Assembly: GCA_947385085.1 (NCBI GenBank)
Contig: CANDJN010000040.1
Span: 1 to 17,735 of the forward strand
Source: an uncultured Erysipelotrichaceae bacterium
GTDB taxonomy: Bacteria > Bacillota_I > Bacilli_A > Erysipelotrichales > Erysipelotrichaceae
DNA: 17,735 nt
Direction: 5' to 3'
Part shown: positions 1-7,725 of the stretch, in pieces
How positions within the stretch are numbered: the stretch's first letter is position 1
Layout of the letters: each line of letters begins with the position of its first letter
Translations under genes and position numbers: made by a program
The notes under the pieces: model-generated
The model's database searches: none
What the model saw: the letters and a program-made list of their open reading frames with translations, nothing else
What the model was told of the DNA's origin: nothing

Positions 1-114
1 GCTGCATAGTTATCTTTTTATTGCTATGGGCTATTTGCTATAAATCGGAATATAAGGAGGCTTTATGGATAATACAGGTAGAAAAATACATGGAAAAAGC
101 TAAAAAATAATAAG

Positions 115-272
115 TTGGTTTTTGACGTTATGAATGAAAAAGGTGTTCCATAGCATCCCTTTTGGTTCCCAAAGCAGAAGCACCTTATGACAGCGGAAAG
201 ATAACTTTGAATATGACGACCGCGATCCGGTTAGTGCTGGATCATGCGGCAACGGTAGAAGAAGCTGCAAAA
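115..272 (+). pseudogene. Linear amide C-N hydrolase (choloylglycine hydrolase family) fragment
   Basis: Reading from 115 gives VFDVMNEKGV and then hits a stop. Shifting frame by one base near 147 continues as SIASLLVPKAEAPYDSG and then TTAIRLVLDHAATVEEA. The MNEKG block followed by a T-AIR-LLD-A-VEEA block is characteristic of the Ntn-hydrolase family that includes penicillin V acylases and bile salt hydrolases. Only about 50 middle residues of a roughly 320-residue protein survive. The N-terminal catalytic Cys region and the C-terminal half are absent. One missing base explains the frame change. A good Shine-Dalgarno (AAGGAGG near 54-60) with an ATG at 65 lies upstream but opens only a 12-codon frame. 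Family recognition is from memory of conserved motifs; the bile salt versus penicillin substrate cannot be told. Confidence 0.62.
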
Positions 273-277
273 AGTAG

Positions 278-499
278 CATACTAAAGCAGGAAATCAAGA
301 AAAGGCTATCGAGAGTTTAAACGTTTTTCCTGAAAGAACAAAGCTTATGGAGTCCAAGCCAGAACGGATGATGGGTTTACGACAATTAATGATAGATAAT
401 TATTCAGCTTTTTACGTAATTGAAGATATGCAAGTCATAGTAATAAGAGTGTTTTATAGTGCAATGGACATAAGTAAGAGATTGTTGAAAAATAATTGA
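278..499 (+). pseudogene. RelE/ParE family toxin, 5'-truncated
   Basis: The open frame from 278 to the TGA at 497-499 reads IESLNVFPERTKLM, then MMGLRQLMIDNYSAFYVI, then VIVIRVFYSAMDISKRLL. This order (I-SL-FPER, GLR-L-V-NY-FY, V-V-R-YS--D) is the C-terminal two thirds of type II RelE/ParE ribonuclease/gyrase-type toxins. A TAG at 275 closes the frame upstream, no start codon or ribosome site is available, and no antitoxin gene precedes it. The first 25-30 residues are therefore missing and the gene is dead. It begins only a few bases after the hydrolase fragment in another frame, so a deletion probably fused the two remnants. Confidence 0.65.
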
Positions 500-694
500 A
501 ATGTTGAATAAGGTATTAGGAGATATGTATGAAATTAAGCATACGACAAAATGATTTAATCGATACGCAAAGAATATTTTGCACTTGATATAGGATTGTT
601 AAGAATATATAATGATAAACGTCAACTATAATCAAATAAATGTAATGTGTGGTTCACACTTGCTTTATCTTCTTTGTTATGAATGTAGATGTAA

Positions 695-880
695 ATGGCA
701 AAGCAGATTCTTCAATGCTTGATACGTTACTGTAAGGAAGAATTTGGTGTGAGAGAATTTATTTATTCCACCAGAGATAGTAACATTGCTTCAATGGGTT
801 TAGCTTATCGTTAGGCTTTCAGCTTATCAAAACAGAAGAAAAGTGGGATATGCGTAATAAACATCATCACGCAGAAATAC
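695..880 (+). pseudogene. GNAT acetyltransferase C-terminal fragment, frameshifted
   Basis: From ATG 695 the frame encodes KQILQCLIRYCKEEFGVREF, then YSTRDSNIASMGLAYR, and stops at TAG 812. Reading on in the next frame gives LGFQLIKTEEKWDMRNK. The combined AYR-LGFQLIKTEEKWDMR is the usual C-terminal end of a GNAT fold (N--S--LA-KLGF). One base change in length at about 811 breaks it. The acetyl-CoA loop (Q/R-x-x-G-x-G/A) that should precede it is not visible, so at least the first half is gone. It is not the other half of the GNAT fragment at 1057, which lies downstream and carries an N-terminus. Confidence 0.5.
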
Positions 881-1056
881 AGCTTAAAGCTGTAGATTTG
901 TATTTTTGTTTTAGAATAGTAAATTGTCATTCCTTTGTTGAAACTCAATAAAAAAACTAGTTATTCAAGAAAAGATGAAGCTCTGCACAAAGCTCAAACA
1001 AATATATTAAGGAATTAGAAAGAACACAATGCGTCTGAAAATAGGTGGTTAAATAT

Positions 1057-1298
1057 ATGAATTACAAAATTAGAGAGATTAGTGAAAATGAATATTCAAA
1101 ATTATCTGATTTTTTATATGAAGCAATTTTTATACCAGAGGGTATGGCTAACCAGCCAAAATCGGGATTCTTGAATGAGCAATTGGTAGCCCATGAAAGG
1201 TATTTTCCTCATTTTGCGAAAATCATAAGCAGTCTGAAAGAGGATGGGTATATTCCCGGGATGCGGTTGTGCAAGCATTGATGAAAGAGGAACAGTAA
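1057..1298 (+). pseudogene. Truncated GNAT N-terminus joined to an unrelated tail, frameshifted
   Basis: ATG 1057 has a fair Shine-Dalgarno (AGGTGG, 8 bases upstream). The first ~40 residues (MNYKIREISENEYSKL, then DFLYEAIFIPEGM) match the N-terminus of a common Firmicute GNAT acetyltransferase group. After about residue 40 the similarity ends, and the sequence becomes HERYFPHFAKIISSLKEDGY, which I do not recognise as GNAT. The frame stops at TGA 1279. If one base is added near 1260 it continues as DAVVQALMKEEQ and stops at TAA 1296, a natural-looking end. This suggests a deletion fused two genes and a later frameshift cut the tail. A functional short protein is unlikely. Confidence 0.5.
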
Positions 1299-1381
1299 GA
1301 GACAGGCAGCGAATGAAGCAAACATGCCAAAGCTTAAAGATATGACGATCAAATACATTAATTTACAACGCGATTAAATAA

Positions 1382-1424
1382 CACCCTTAGCCACACATAC
1401 AATTTTATGGTTAAGGGTGATTTT
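1382..1424. terminator. Bidirectional intrinsic terminator
   Basis: A 12-bp stem with one mismatch (CACCCTTAGCCA at 1382-1393 against TGGTTAAGGGTG at 1408-1419) is followed on the plus strand by TTTTCTCT. On the minus strand it is followed by TTATTTAAT. It lies between the plus-strand gene remnants and the 3' end of the minus-strand PPOX gene, so it can serve both directions. Confidence 0.75.
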
Positions 1425-1479
1425 CTCTATAACTATCGGAATTAAGAATTAAACAACGCTTGTGTGAATCATGAAATTA

Positions 1480-1848
1480 TTAACGAAATTCAAAATGAAC
1501 AACTTTGATTTGAAAGAGATTGTAGTGGGCAGCATCAGGAGATGAATAGTGCTTATTTAATACAGGGCATTCATTTAACATCCGTTGTTTTATGCTTAGG
1601 TTGTTGCATTCGTTGTCAATGCCGCTTATTCTTACCCAATCTCGTGTTCCGGATTTTAGTGCAATGATCTGCATTTTTTTATGTTTCGTAAGCTGTTTAT
1701 AGACAGCTTTATTGTCTGCGGTGGAGATATACAAATCATTGTTATATTCCATGATTGCCCCAAACGGTCTACCGGCAGGGAAATCGTTATTCATGGTTAA
1801 AACGAAAAAAGCTTCGCATTCTTTGATGAATTCAATTAGTTTACTCAT
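1480..1848 (-). CDS. Pyridoxamine 5'-phosphate oxidase family protein (PPOX, FMN-binding split barrel)
   Basis: A 122-residue single-domain protein. The N-terminal pattern MSKLIEFIKECEAFFVLTMN, the RPFGAIMEYNNDLYISTADN segment and the KAVYKQLTKHKKMQIIALK segment form the usual short PPOX split-barrel fold found in FMN-binding flavoproteins of anaerobes. The later DWVRISG strand is also typical. Length matches the family (about 120-140). The exact reaction is unknown, since members range from oxidases and nitroimidazole reductases to heme-handling or plain FMN-binding proteins. The start is well supported by GGAGG seven bases upstream. It is a single-gene unit with an extended -10 promoter about 115 bases upstream and a strong bidirectional terminator beyond its stop. 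Confidence 0.85.
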   Translation of the reverse strand: MSKLIEFIKECEAFFVLTMNNDFPAGRPFGAIMEYNNDLYISTADNKAVYKQLTKHKKMQIIALKSGTRDWVRISGIDNECNNLSIKQRMLNECPVLNKHYSSPDAAHYNLFQIKVVHFEFR

Positions 1849-1897
1849 TCAGCTACCTCCAAGCTTAAGTTTTATTTCGATACATGACTGATTATGC

Positions 1898-1915
1898 AGT
1901 TTCTTAGAGGAAACT
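1898..1915. repeat. Small inverted repeat in the PPOX leader
   Basis: AGTTTC and GAAACT form a perfect 6-bp inverted repeat with a 6-base centre, 50 bases ahead of the PPOX start codon. It may be a leader hairpin or a regulator site. Nothing else supports a role. Confidence 0.35.
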
Positions 1916-1962
1916 TTCGATCATCATATATTGTTTTCATTCTTGTTTCTGTGCTTACAAAG

Positions 1963-1971
1963 ACTATAGCA
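1963..1971 (-). promoter_or_regulatory. Extended -10 promoter for the PPOX gene
   Basis: On the minus strand TGC is followed directly by TATAGT, an extended -10 element. No good -35 hexamer lies 16-18 bases upstream; TTGTTA is present at 19 bases. The predicted leader is about 115 nt. The call rests on the hexamer alone. Confidence 0.45.
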
Positions 1972-2095
1972 TATGTATTTATTAGAATAACAACAAGTAT
2001 ATTTTTATGCTCTTATCTAAACATGTTTCAAAGCAATAGAGAATCAAAATAAGCATAATGAGACAAATGGTTACGAAACTATTTAGAAATAGAAC

Positions 2096-2117
2096 AATCG
2101 CCGTAAAAACGGCGATT
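2096..2117 (-). terminator. Hairpin terminator behind the M18/membrane-protein unit
   Basis: AATCGCCGT and ACGGCGATT make a perfect 9-bp stem with a 4-base loop, about 30 bases beyond the stop of the minus-strand membrane-protein gene. The following minus-strand tract (TGTTCTATTTCT) is only moderately T-rich, so termination may be weak. Confidence 0.65.
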
Positions 2118-2145
2118 CAAGGGAAAACGAAGAAAAGTTTTAACA

Positions 2146-2805
2146 TCATGATATCAAGGCTTCAAACTGCGGCTTGATTTTATGTTTCATCGTGAAGAAG
2201 GAAATCACCAGTAACAGATAAGTGATATCAAAATTGGCATATTGGGCAGGCGTCACGATTTTTATAAATACACAGGCAGCGATTGTGGCTATATCCATGC
2301 GCATATAAAAACTTCCAAACTGATAGCGTTTCACAATTCTTCTGCGGATAAGAAAGTTTTTCATCGCAATACCACCTGCGATACACGCAACGATGACATC
2401 TACAACATAATTTACCGTGAAATTCTGCTCCAGCAGATTTTTGAAGAAAAACAGCACGATACAAAGCGAGAATACATACCAAATACTGCTAATCTGCATT
2501 TTCTCATAATCCTGATTGCGTATTTTTCGTTTCATTTCTTTATATACGTTACCGCGTGAAATTTTTGTGGTATACTCCTTTAAATCTCTTGGTATGATCA
2601 GTGCTGCCTTTTTCTGATTCTTCATTCCTTCCAAACACTGTTCCAGTGCGACATTAACGATAATGTTGATATCCGCATCGGATTTATTGCAATGCAATGC
2701 ATAATCATAGAAACGATCAAATTCTTTCAGATAATCCTCATCCAGCTTTTTCATCAAGTAAAGATTATCAATATGAATTTTTTTCTGATTGGCTGCTTGT
2801 TTCAT
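2146..2805 (-). CDS. Uncharacterised four-helix membrane protein downstream of the M18 peptidase
   Basis: I do not recognise the family with certainty. The first ~100 residues are charged and probably helical (YLMKKLDEDYLKEFDRFYDY), reminiscent of the helical N-terminus of DUF1129/HAAS-type membrane proteins. About four membrane helices follow at residues ~105-125, 130-155, 165-185 and 190-210. The ATG at 2805 is chosen. A TTG at 2826 in the same frame would overlap the end of the M18 gene, but its immediate upstream sequence has no ribosome site. The GAGG at 2822-2825 could serve the ATG at somewhat long spacing. The ATG lies 7 bases after the M18 stop, so the two genes are very likely co-transcribed and possibly translationally coupled. 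Function unknown. Confidence 0.7.
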   Translation of the reverse strand: MKQAANQKKIHIDNLYLMKKLDEDYLKEFDRFYDYALHCNKSDADINIIVNVALEQCLEGMKNQKKAALIIPRDLKEYTTKISRGNVYKEMKRKIRNQDYEKMQISSIWYVFSLCIVLFFFKNLLEQNFTVNYVVDVIVACIAGGIAMKNFLIRRRIVKRYQFGSFYMRMDIATIAACVFIKIVTPAQYANFDITYLLLVISFFTMKHKIKPQFEALIS

Positions 2806-2812
2806 ATATAAT

Positions 2813-4129
2813 CTATGCGACCTCAATCGTTTCGCTGTCCGTGATGTGAAGATTACTATTATAGAAAGTAGTAAGTGCTTTGATCATATAGACACTGTCT
2901 TTGATTCCTGCCGTTTCATAAGAGGAATGCATGGCAAGCTGAGCAAGTCCGATATCTACCGTATGCATAGATACTTTCTGACTTGAAAGATTTCCCAGTG
3001 TACTTCCTCCGGCTGCATCGCTTCTGTTTGCGAAATGCTGAACAGGAACTTCGGCTTTTTCACAGATTCCTGCGAATACGGCAGAACTGATGGCATCGGT
3101 TGTGTATTTCTGATTGGCACTGAATTTTATGACAATTCCTTTATTCATGTAAGTGCAGTTTGTTTGATCGGTTTTCTCCGGGTGATTAGGATGAACGGCG
3201 TGAGCATTGTCACAGGAAATCATAAAGCTTTTTGCTACGGCACGGTAGTAATCCTCTTTCGTGAAACCGAGCTTGTCGTTGATTCTTTGTAACACATCAT
3301 ACAAGAAAGTAGAGCAGGCGCCTTGCTTGGTACCAGAGCCTACCTCTTCATTATCGAAACAAGCAAACACATTGACGGCTTTTTCATTCACCGCAGCCAA
3401 CAATGCTTTTAAAGATGTAAATGCACACTGCAGATCATCCAGCTTAGGAGAGGAAATGAATTCTTCTTTTACCCCCCAGATACTGGGAGCCATGCGGTTT
3501 ACCAAATATAAATCAGTACCAAAAATATCTTCCTTAGCGCATCCCAGTTCATCCGCGATGAACTGAGCGTAATCGCCCTCACTGCATTCTCCCGCTGAGA
3601 ATAGCGGCAGCATATCCACCTGATTATTATAATTTATACCGTTGTTTGCATCCCGATTCATATGAATGGCAACATTGGGAATCAGCAATAAGTCGCGATC
3701 AAAACTTACAAGCTTACTTGTGAAGGTATTTCCTTCTTTAACCAGTACACGTCCAGCCAATGACAGCGGACGATCCATCCATGTGGAACAAAGCATTCCG
3801 CCATAGCCTTCTGTATTCAACTGTATATAGCCACCTTTACCTCTTAACGCTGCATTTTCCTTTACCTTAAAGGTTGGAGAATCCGAATGGGAGGATGTAA
3901 TTTGAAAGTGATAATCCTCCAGACTGTTTCCAATTTGAAAGGCGATTAAACTGGATCCGTTTCTAGTTGTGAAATAGCGACCGCCTTTGTTCAGCAACCA
4001 GGCATCACATTCCCGTAATTCAGTATAGCCATCTTCCAGCAACATCTTTTTCATTGTATCAACGGCATGAAAACAACTTGGACTTTTTTGAATGAAGGTC
4101 AGCAATTCCTTCGCAATATCTTTATACAT
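2813..4129 (-). CDS. M18 family aminopeptidase (aspartyl aminopeptidase-like)
   Basis: A 438-residue di-metal exopeptidase of the M18 family, which removes N-terminal (often acidic) residues from peptides in the cytoplasm. The five expected metal ligands are visible in order: His81 in SSHSDSP, Asp231 in SPKLDDLQ, Glu261/Glu262 in CFDNEEVGSG, Asp307 in SCDNAHA and His401 in LAMHSSYE. The HPNHPEKTD and NRSDAAGGSTLGN blocks are also typical, and length matches full-size bacterial members (about 430). The start follows AGGAGG by about 10 bases. A promoter with a palindromic spacer lies 140-170 bases upstream. The short membrane-protein gene follows it closely. With the APC permease immediately upstream on the same strand, a role in peptide and amino-acid recycling is inferred. 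Confidence 0.95.
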   Translation of the reverse strand: MYKDIAKELLTFIQKSPSCFHAVDTMKKMLLEDGYTELRECDAWLLNKGGRYFTTRNGSSLIAFQIGNSLEDYHFQITSSHSDSPTFKVKENAALRGKGGYIQLNTEGYGGMLCSTWMDRPLSLAGRVLVKEGNTFTSKLVSFDRDLLLIPNVAIHMNRDANNGINYNNQVDMLPLFSAGECSEGDYAQFIADELGCAKEDIFGTDLYLVNRMAPSIWGVKEEFISSPKLDDLQCAFTSLKALLAAVNEKAVNVFACFDNEEVGSGTKQGACSTFLYDVLQRINDKLGFTKEDYYRAVAKSFMISCDNAHAVHPNHPEKTDQTNCTYMNKGIVIKFSANQKYTTDAISSAVFAGICEKAEVPVQHFANRSDAAGGSTLGNLSSQKVSMHTVDIGLAQLAMHSSYETAGIKDSVYMIKALTTFYNSNLHITDSETIEVA

Positions 4130-4271
4130 AATCGTTATTCCTCCTGTGTTCTACTGTTTCAATTCCTGTTTCTAGCCATTATAGAAAGCCAAAACACTTT
4201 TATGGTTAATCATCGGTCATGTTTCCTTTGTATCCGGTCTAAAGAAATGAATTGAAATTATGTACGCATAT

Positions 4272-4300
4272 AGTATAGCATGCCCAGAGGGCATGTACAA
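4272..4300 (-). promoter_or_regulatory. Promoter of the M18 gene with a palindrome filling the spacer
   Basis: On the minus strand TTGTAC (4300-4295) and TATACT (4277-4272) are separated by exactly 17 bases, and TGC precedes TATACT (extended -10). The spacer contains ATGCCC-TCT-GGGCAT, part of a perfect 7-bp inverted repeat (CATGCCC/GGGCATG, 4279-4295) that also covers the edge of the -35. It is probably an operator. No T-tract follows, which argues against a terminator. Outer TGTAC/GTACA arms (4261-4265, 4295-4299) form a second, wider dyad. Confidence 0.65.
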
Positions 4301-4316
4301 CAATCGTCACAATAGA

Positions 4317-4342
4317 AGAAAAACAAGACCGCTTGATCTTGT
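4317..4342 (-). terminator. Intrinsic terminator of the APC permease gene
   Basis: On the minus strand ACAAGATC, loop AAGC and GGTCTTGT form an 8-bp stem (one G-U pair) followed at once by TTTTTCTTC. It lies 12 bases beyond the permease stop codon. Confidence 0.8.
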
Positions 4343-4353
4343 CTTTCTATTTG

Positions 4354-5778
4354 TTAAGCTTTTTCGTTTTTCTTGATAATTGGCAGAATAATACCTAGTG
4401 AAGTCAATACGATCGGAGTAATGACATTCAGTGCGGTGGTGAACATATCGCCCGGCGCATACATACCCATAATACAGCAGGCAGCCGTTAATACAAAGCA
4501 CCAGACACCGAAGGTCAGGGCAATCCCCTGATTCTTTACAAAACGGTATTCGGGATGAAAGTTGTTTTTCGCTTTGCGCAGTGCGATATAAGCGGCAAAC
4601 ACCCACAGATAGCGCATTGGCATGGTTACGGAGTTTAACTTGTTCAGCTGTGCAAGCACACTGGCGGCACCAGGGACAAAGGACTGAATCAAAATGATAC
4701 TTCCTGATAGGATGACAATCATCCAGATACCATTGATATAGGCACCGTATTTGTTTTTCTTAAGCAGTCCGCCTGGGATAAATTCTCTTGCTTCCTCATT
4801 ATCCAGCAGCATTCTTAACGGCGCATCAATACTCAATACCAGTGTCGAGAACTGACCGATCATATTACATAACGCATAGATGATCAACAATGCATCTCCC
4901 ATGTGATAATATTCGCCTAACTTCTGGAATGCCCAATAGGAGCCGTTGGATACATAGGAATTAAAGGATTCCTGTGTTCCGTTGATCACCGTAGGATCAA
5001 ACATCATTCCCATCGCAATCGTTCCCAGAATCGCACATACTACAACCATGATCGCCAGTGTAATCATTCCTTTTGGGAATCCTTTGCTTGGGTTTTCAAC
5101 CTTGTTTACATAAGGAGAAATCTTTTCACATCCGCCAACGGCAAATACCAAAATGGACAAGGATGTGAAATATTGCAGATTAAACTGCGGGAAGATATTA
5201 TCCCAGCTGAAATCCGGTGTGACAAAGCCGCCGTTTGGATTGATCACTGGTGCGGCAAACATCATGATGATGTAAAGTATCGACATGACAAACATGCTGC
5301 TACCGGCAATGGTTGCCAGTTTTTTCAGCGGATTTAGACCACGGCTTGCGACCCAGCAGAAGAATAGGAATACTGCCAGTGTAGCGAGCTGCACATAGAT
5401 GGTTGGGAATGTATCATAGGTTTCCGCATTACGATACACTGCCCAGCTTAGCGCTTTTAAGCCTCCGCTTCCTTTACTTGCAATGTAAGTGATGTGGCAT
5501 GCCCAGTATGTCCATCCGGCATAATAAGCGAATTTTGGACCAATCGTCTCATTGATCCAGGAGCTGACTCCACCACCGGAGTCTTTGAATGCGGATCCCA
5601 GTTCTCCGACCATCAGCGCATACGGTACAAAATACAGCGCAAACATCAGGATCCAGCTGAATATAACCTGAATACCGTTAAAATAGACGAATCCGTTCAA
5701 TACGTTTCCAAAACCCCATACGGTAGAAAACGCCATGAAGGCAAGGTTATACCAGAGTATTTTCTTTGAATTTTCCAT
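4354..5778 (-). CDS. APC superfamily amino-acid permease (YjeM/GadC-like)
   Basis: A 474-residue polytopic membrane protein with about 12 predicted helices. The first helix reads FMAFSTVWGFGNVLNGFVYF, with the glycine-rich unwound segment expected of APC transporters. ELGSAFKDSGGGVSSW follows helix 2, the usual family landmark (E--S--P--GG---W). FAVGGCEKISPYVNKVENP lies in the helix 6-7 region. It resembles the glutamate/GABA antiporter subgroup that includes YjeM, but the substrate cannot be read from the sequence. The start has AAGGAGG six bases upstream. It is a single-gene unit ended by a strong terminator; the leader is long, with no clear -35/-10 pair. Confidence 0.9.
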   Translation of the reverse strand: MENSKKILWYNLAFMAFSTVWGFGNVLNGFVYFNGIQVIFSWILMFALYFVPYALMVGELGSAFKDSGGGVSSWINETIGPKFAYYAGWTYWACHITYIASKGSGGLKALSWAVYRNAETYDTFPTIYVQLATLAVFLFFCWVASRGLNPLKKLATIAGSSMFVMSILYIIMMFAAPVINPNGGFVTPDFSWDNIFPQFNLQYFTSLSILVFAVGGCEKISPYVNKVENPSKGFPKGMITLAIMVVVCAILGTIAMGMMFDPTVINGTQESFNSYVSNGSYWAFQKLGEYYHMGDALLIIYALCNMIGQFSTLVLSIDAPLRMLLDNEEAREFIPGGLLKKNKYGAYINGIWMIVILSGSIILIQSFVPGAASVLAQLNKLNSVTMPMRYLWVFAAYIALRKAKNNFHPEYRFVKNQGIALTFGVWCFVLTAACCIMGMYAPGDMFTTALNVITPIVLTSLGIILPIIKKNEKA

Positions 5779-6023
5779 TTTACCCTCCTTAGAATATAAT
5801 TACTGAACCTAAATATCATATCATATGTAGTTCATAAACTCCATGTTTTTTTATTCAATTTGCTCATGAATCTACTACAATTCTGATATTTCATTAACAA
5901 ACATAATTCATCTTAATCCATTTCTAACCATTGTATTGTTGGAAAGCTGTGCTCAAATTTCTATGCTTTACTTATTATAGGAAAGCTCTCTGATATCTTG
6001 CGCTTGGCAATTTCAGTAATGCA

Positions 6024-7382
6024 TTATTTTCTGAAATCATTCATTTTATCAATTTTCATCAACAATTCATGCTTCTGGTTCAACGATGGATCATCCACGA
6101 TGAACTGGTATAGCCTGTCCAAACATTCCCCAATCTGTTTTCCTTGATATCCAAGCGCTATCAGATCATAGCCGTTCACTGCCAAATCGCTGCGCTTTAA
6201 CATTTGATCTTCCTTTTCCATATCTTCCAGTAAGCGTTGACACGCAGAATTATTGGCTAGCTTTTCAGCCGCATACGTACTTACTTTGGCACAATCATCT
6301 GCATACTGAACCCGCAATATCGACTGCGCGAGCTCATAATTTGTATCTAATTTGGCAAGGAATCGGCGCAAAAGCTTTACTCGCGGCTTCAGCGCATAAT
6401 CATGAAAAGTGATTAATGTGACTACGCGGTTTATCAGCTTATTGGAATATTTCATTTCCTGTAATGCGGCCGCTGCTATTTCGGCACTGATCTGTGCATG
6501 ATGGAAAAAATGGGCGTTGTGATTTTCATCAAACGATTTGCACTGTGCTTTTCCGAAATCATGAAAAACAATAGCGAGCTTTTCACTCAGACTCATGCCC
6601 TCACTGTGATCCAACGCTACATCCGTATGGGTAAATACATCATAAATATGCCAAGGATTCTCTTGGGTTAATGATTCAATCATTGTTATCTGCGGTATGA
6701 TATAAGGCAATACACCATTGTTGCGTAACTTTCGTAATAGCTGCTTGGCATCACTCAAAAGCATCCGATTCCATTCATCGCGGATCCGTTCTTTTGAAAT
6801 ATATGTTAATAGTGACGCCTTTTTTTTGATTGCCTGTTCACATTGAGCCTCCAAAGCAAAATGGAGCTCAAAAGAAAACCGCAAAGCGCGCAGAATACGC
6901 AAGGCGTCTTCCTCCATTCGCTGCTCACTGTCTCCAACACAACGAATAATTGCATCCTTGAGATCCTTTTGTCCGCCAAAGGGATCCACTAGACCGTAAC
7001 GAGGATGGTATGCCATGGCATTGATGGTGAAATCGCGACGGCTTAGATCATGGATGAGGTTCTTTGTGAAGATCACATGATCAGGGCGGCGATGTCCAAC
7101 ATATGTCTGTTCCAAGCGGTAGGTGGTTACCTCCATGGATTCATTCTGATAAAGAATTGTCAACGTGCCGTGCTTTTTGCCGGTCTCAATAATCTTGCAG
7201 GGGGTGTCGCGCAAAAAATATATCATCTCATCGGGGGTGGCATTAGTGGAAAAATCATAATCATGGATCGGACGAACTAAAAGCATATCTCGAATGCATC
7301 CACCCACCAGATATAATTCATAACCGTTTGATTGGAATTGATCAAACAGCCATAAGACTTGTTTTGTCAAAGGAAAACTCAT
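6024..7382 (-). CDS. cca: CCA-adding tRNA nucleotidyltransferase with HD domain
   Basis: A 452-residue class II nucleotidyltransferase that adds or repairs the CCA end of tRNA. Visible parts are LVGGCIRDMLL (residues ~25-35), the metal-binding DYDFSTNA (41-48, Asp41 and Asp43), RRDFTINAMA (115-124) and EEDALRILRALRF (157-169), the nucleotide-selecting and head-neck motifs. A C-terminal HD domain follows, with His252, HDFGK at 274-278 and HH at 294-295. The HD domain is a known variant linked to phosphohydrolase activity. The ATG at 7382 is chosen because AGGGAG lies eight bases upstream; an in-frame GTG three codons earlier would sit inside that site. An extended -10 promoter lies about 80 bases upstream. 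No clear terminator follows. Confidence 0.95.
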   Translation of the reverse strand: MSFPLTKQVLWLFDQFQSNGYELYLVGGCIRDMLLVRPIHDYDFSTNATPDEMIYFLRDTPCKIIETGKKHGTLTILYQNESMEVTTYRLEQTYVGHRRPDHVIFTKNLIHDLSRRDFTINAMAYHPRYGLVDPFGGQKDLKDAIIRCVGDSEQRMEEDALRILRALRFSFELHFALEAQCEQAIKKKASLLTYISKERIRDEWNRMLLSDAKQLLRKLRNNGVLPYIIPQITMIESLTQENPWHIYDVFTHTDVALDHSEGMSLSEKLAIVFHDFGKAQCKSFDENHNAHFFHHAQISAEIAAAALQEMKYSNKLINRVVTLITFHDYALKPRVKLLRRFLAKLDTNYELAQSILRVQYADDCAKVSTYAAEKLANNSACQRLLEDMEKEDQMLKRSDLAVNGYDLIALGYQGKQIGECLDRLYQFIVDDPSLNQKHELLMKIDKMNDFRK

Positions 7383-7460
7383 GAAAGCCACTCCCTCTCT
7401 TATGAAAATAAAATATTGCGAACTATCAATTTGATACTAACAACATACCATAATATTGCC

Positions 7461-7469
7461 ATTATAGCA
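7461..7469 (-). promoter_or_regulatory. Extended -10 promoter for cca
   Basis: On the minus strand TGC followed by a consensus TATAAT gives an extended -10, about 80 bases ahead of the cca start. The region 17 bases upstream has no good -35, as is common for extended -10 promoters. A second TATAAT (plus-strand complement near 7493-7499) is a weaker alternative. Confidence 0.5.
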
Positions 7470-7725
7470 GCGATTATTTCTTTGTGTTCTTATTATATAA
7501 TTTTTCAAAGCGTTGGAAAAGCAAAAAGGTACGAGGTTTCATATGAAAAAAGCTATCTGATATATAACACAGCACCGTAAAAAGCGAATGGAACGATGAT
7601 AAAAGCAGTCATATTTACTGATAATGAGCATCACTTAGAACGCATTCGCATCTATTTTTGACGCCATAGACGTGTAGCAAGCAAAGAGCTGCTTCATTCC
7701 ATGGTTGGCAGATGCAATCGAAACA
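7470..7725. other. Intergenic stretch between cca and the RluA gene, no supported gene
   Basis: This stretch lies upstream of cca and downstream of the RluA gene. I see no convincing terminator. On the plus strand ATG 7596 opens a 21-codon frame (MIKAVIFTDNEHHLERI and so on, stop 7661) that resembles the first residues of a response-regulator receiver domain. It has no good ribosome site and stops early, so at best it is a remnant. Confidence 0.4.

Noticed and set aside
888..920. ACAGCTT/AAGCTGT hairpin followed by a T-rich tract as a terminator
   Set aside because: The stem is only five base pairs with a usable loop and the tract is interrupted; it lies in decayed sequence.
2242..2559. 105-codon plus-strand frame opposite the membrane-protein gene
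   Set aside because: No ribosome site. The opposite strand has a coherent membrane protein with a natural start and terminator.
4278..4296. The CATGCCC/GGGCATG palindrome as a terminator of the permease gene
   Set aside because: No T-tract follows on either strand, and a better terminator lies at 4317-4342. Its placement between promoter hexamers favours an operator.
7596..7661. 21-codon frame resembling the start of a response regulator
   Set aside because: Too short, no ribosome site and no continuation in any frame; kept only as a note in the intergenic entry.
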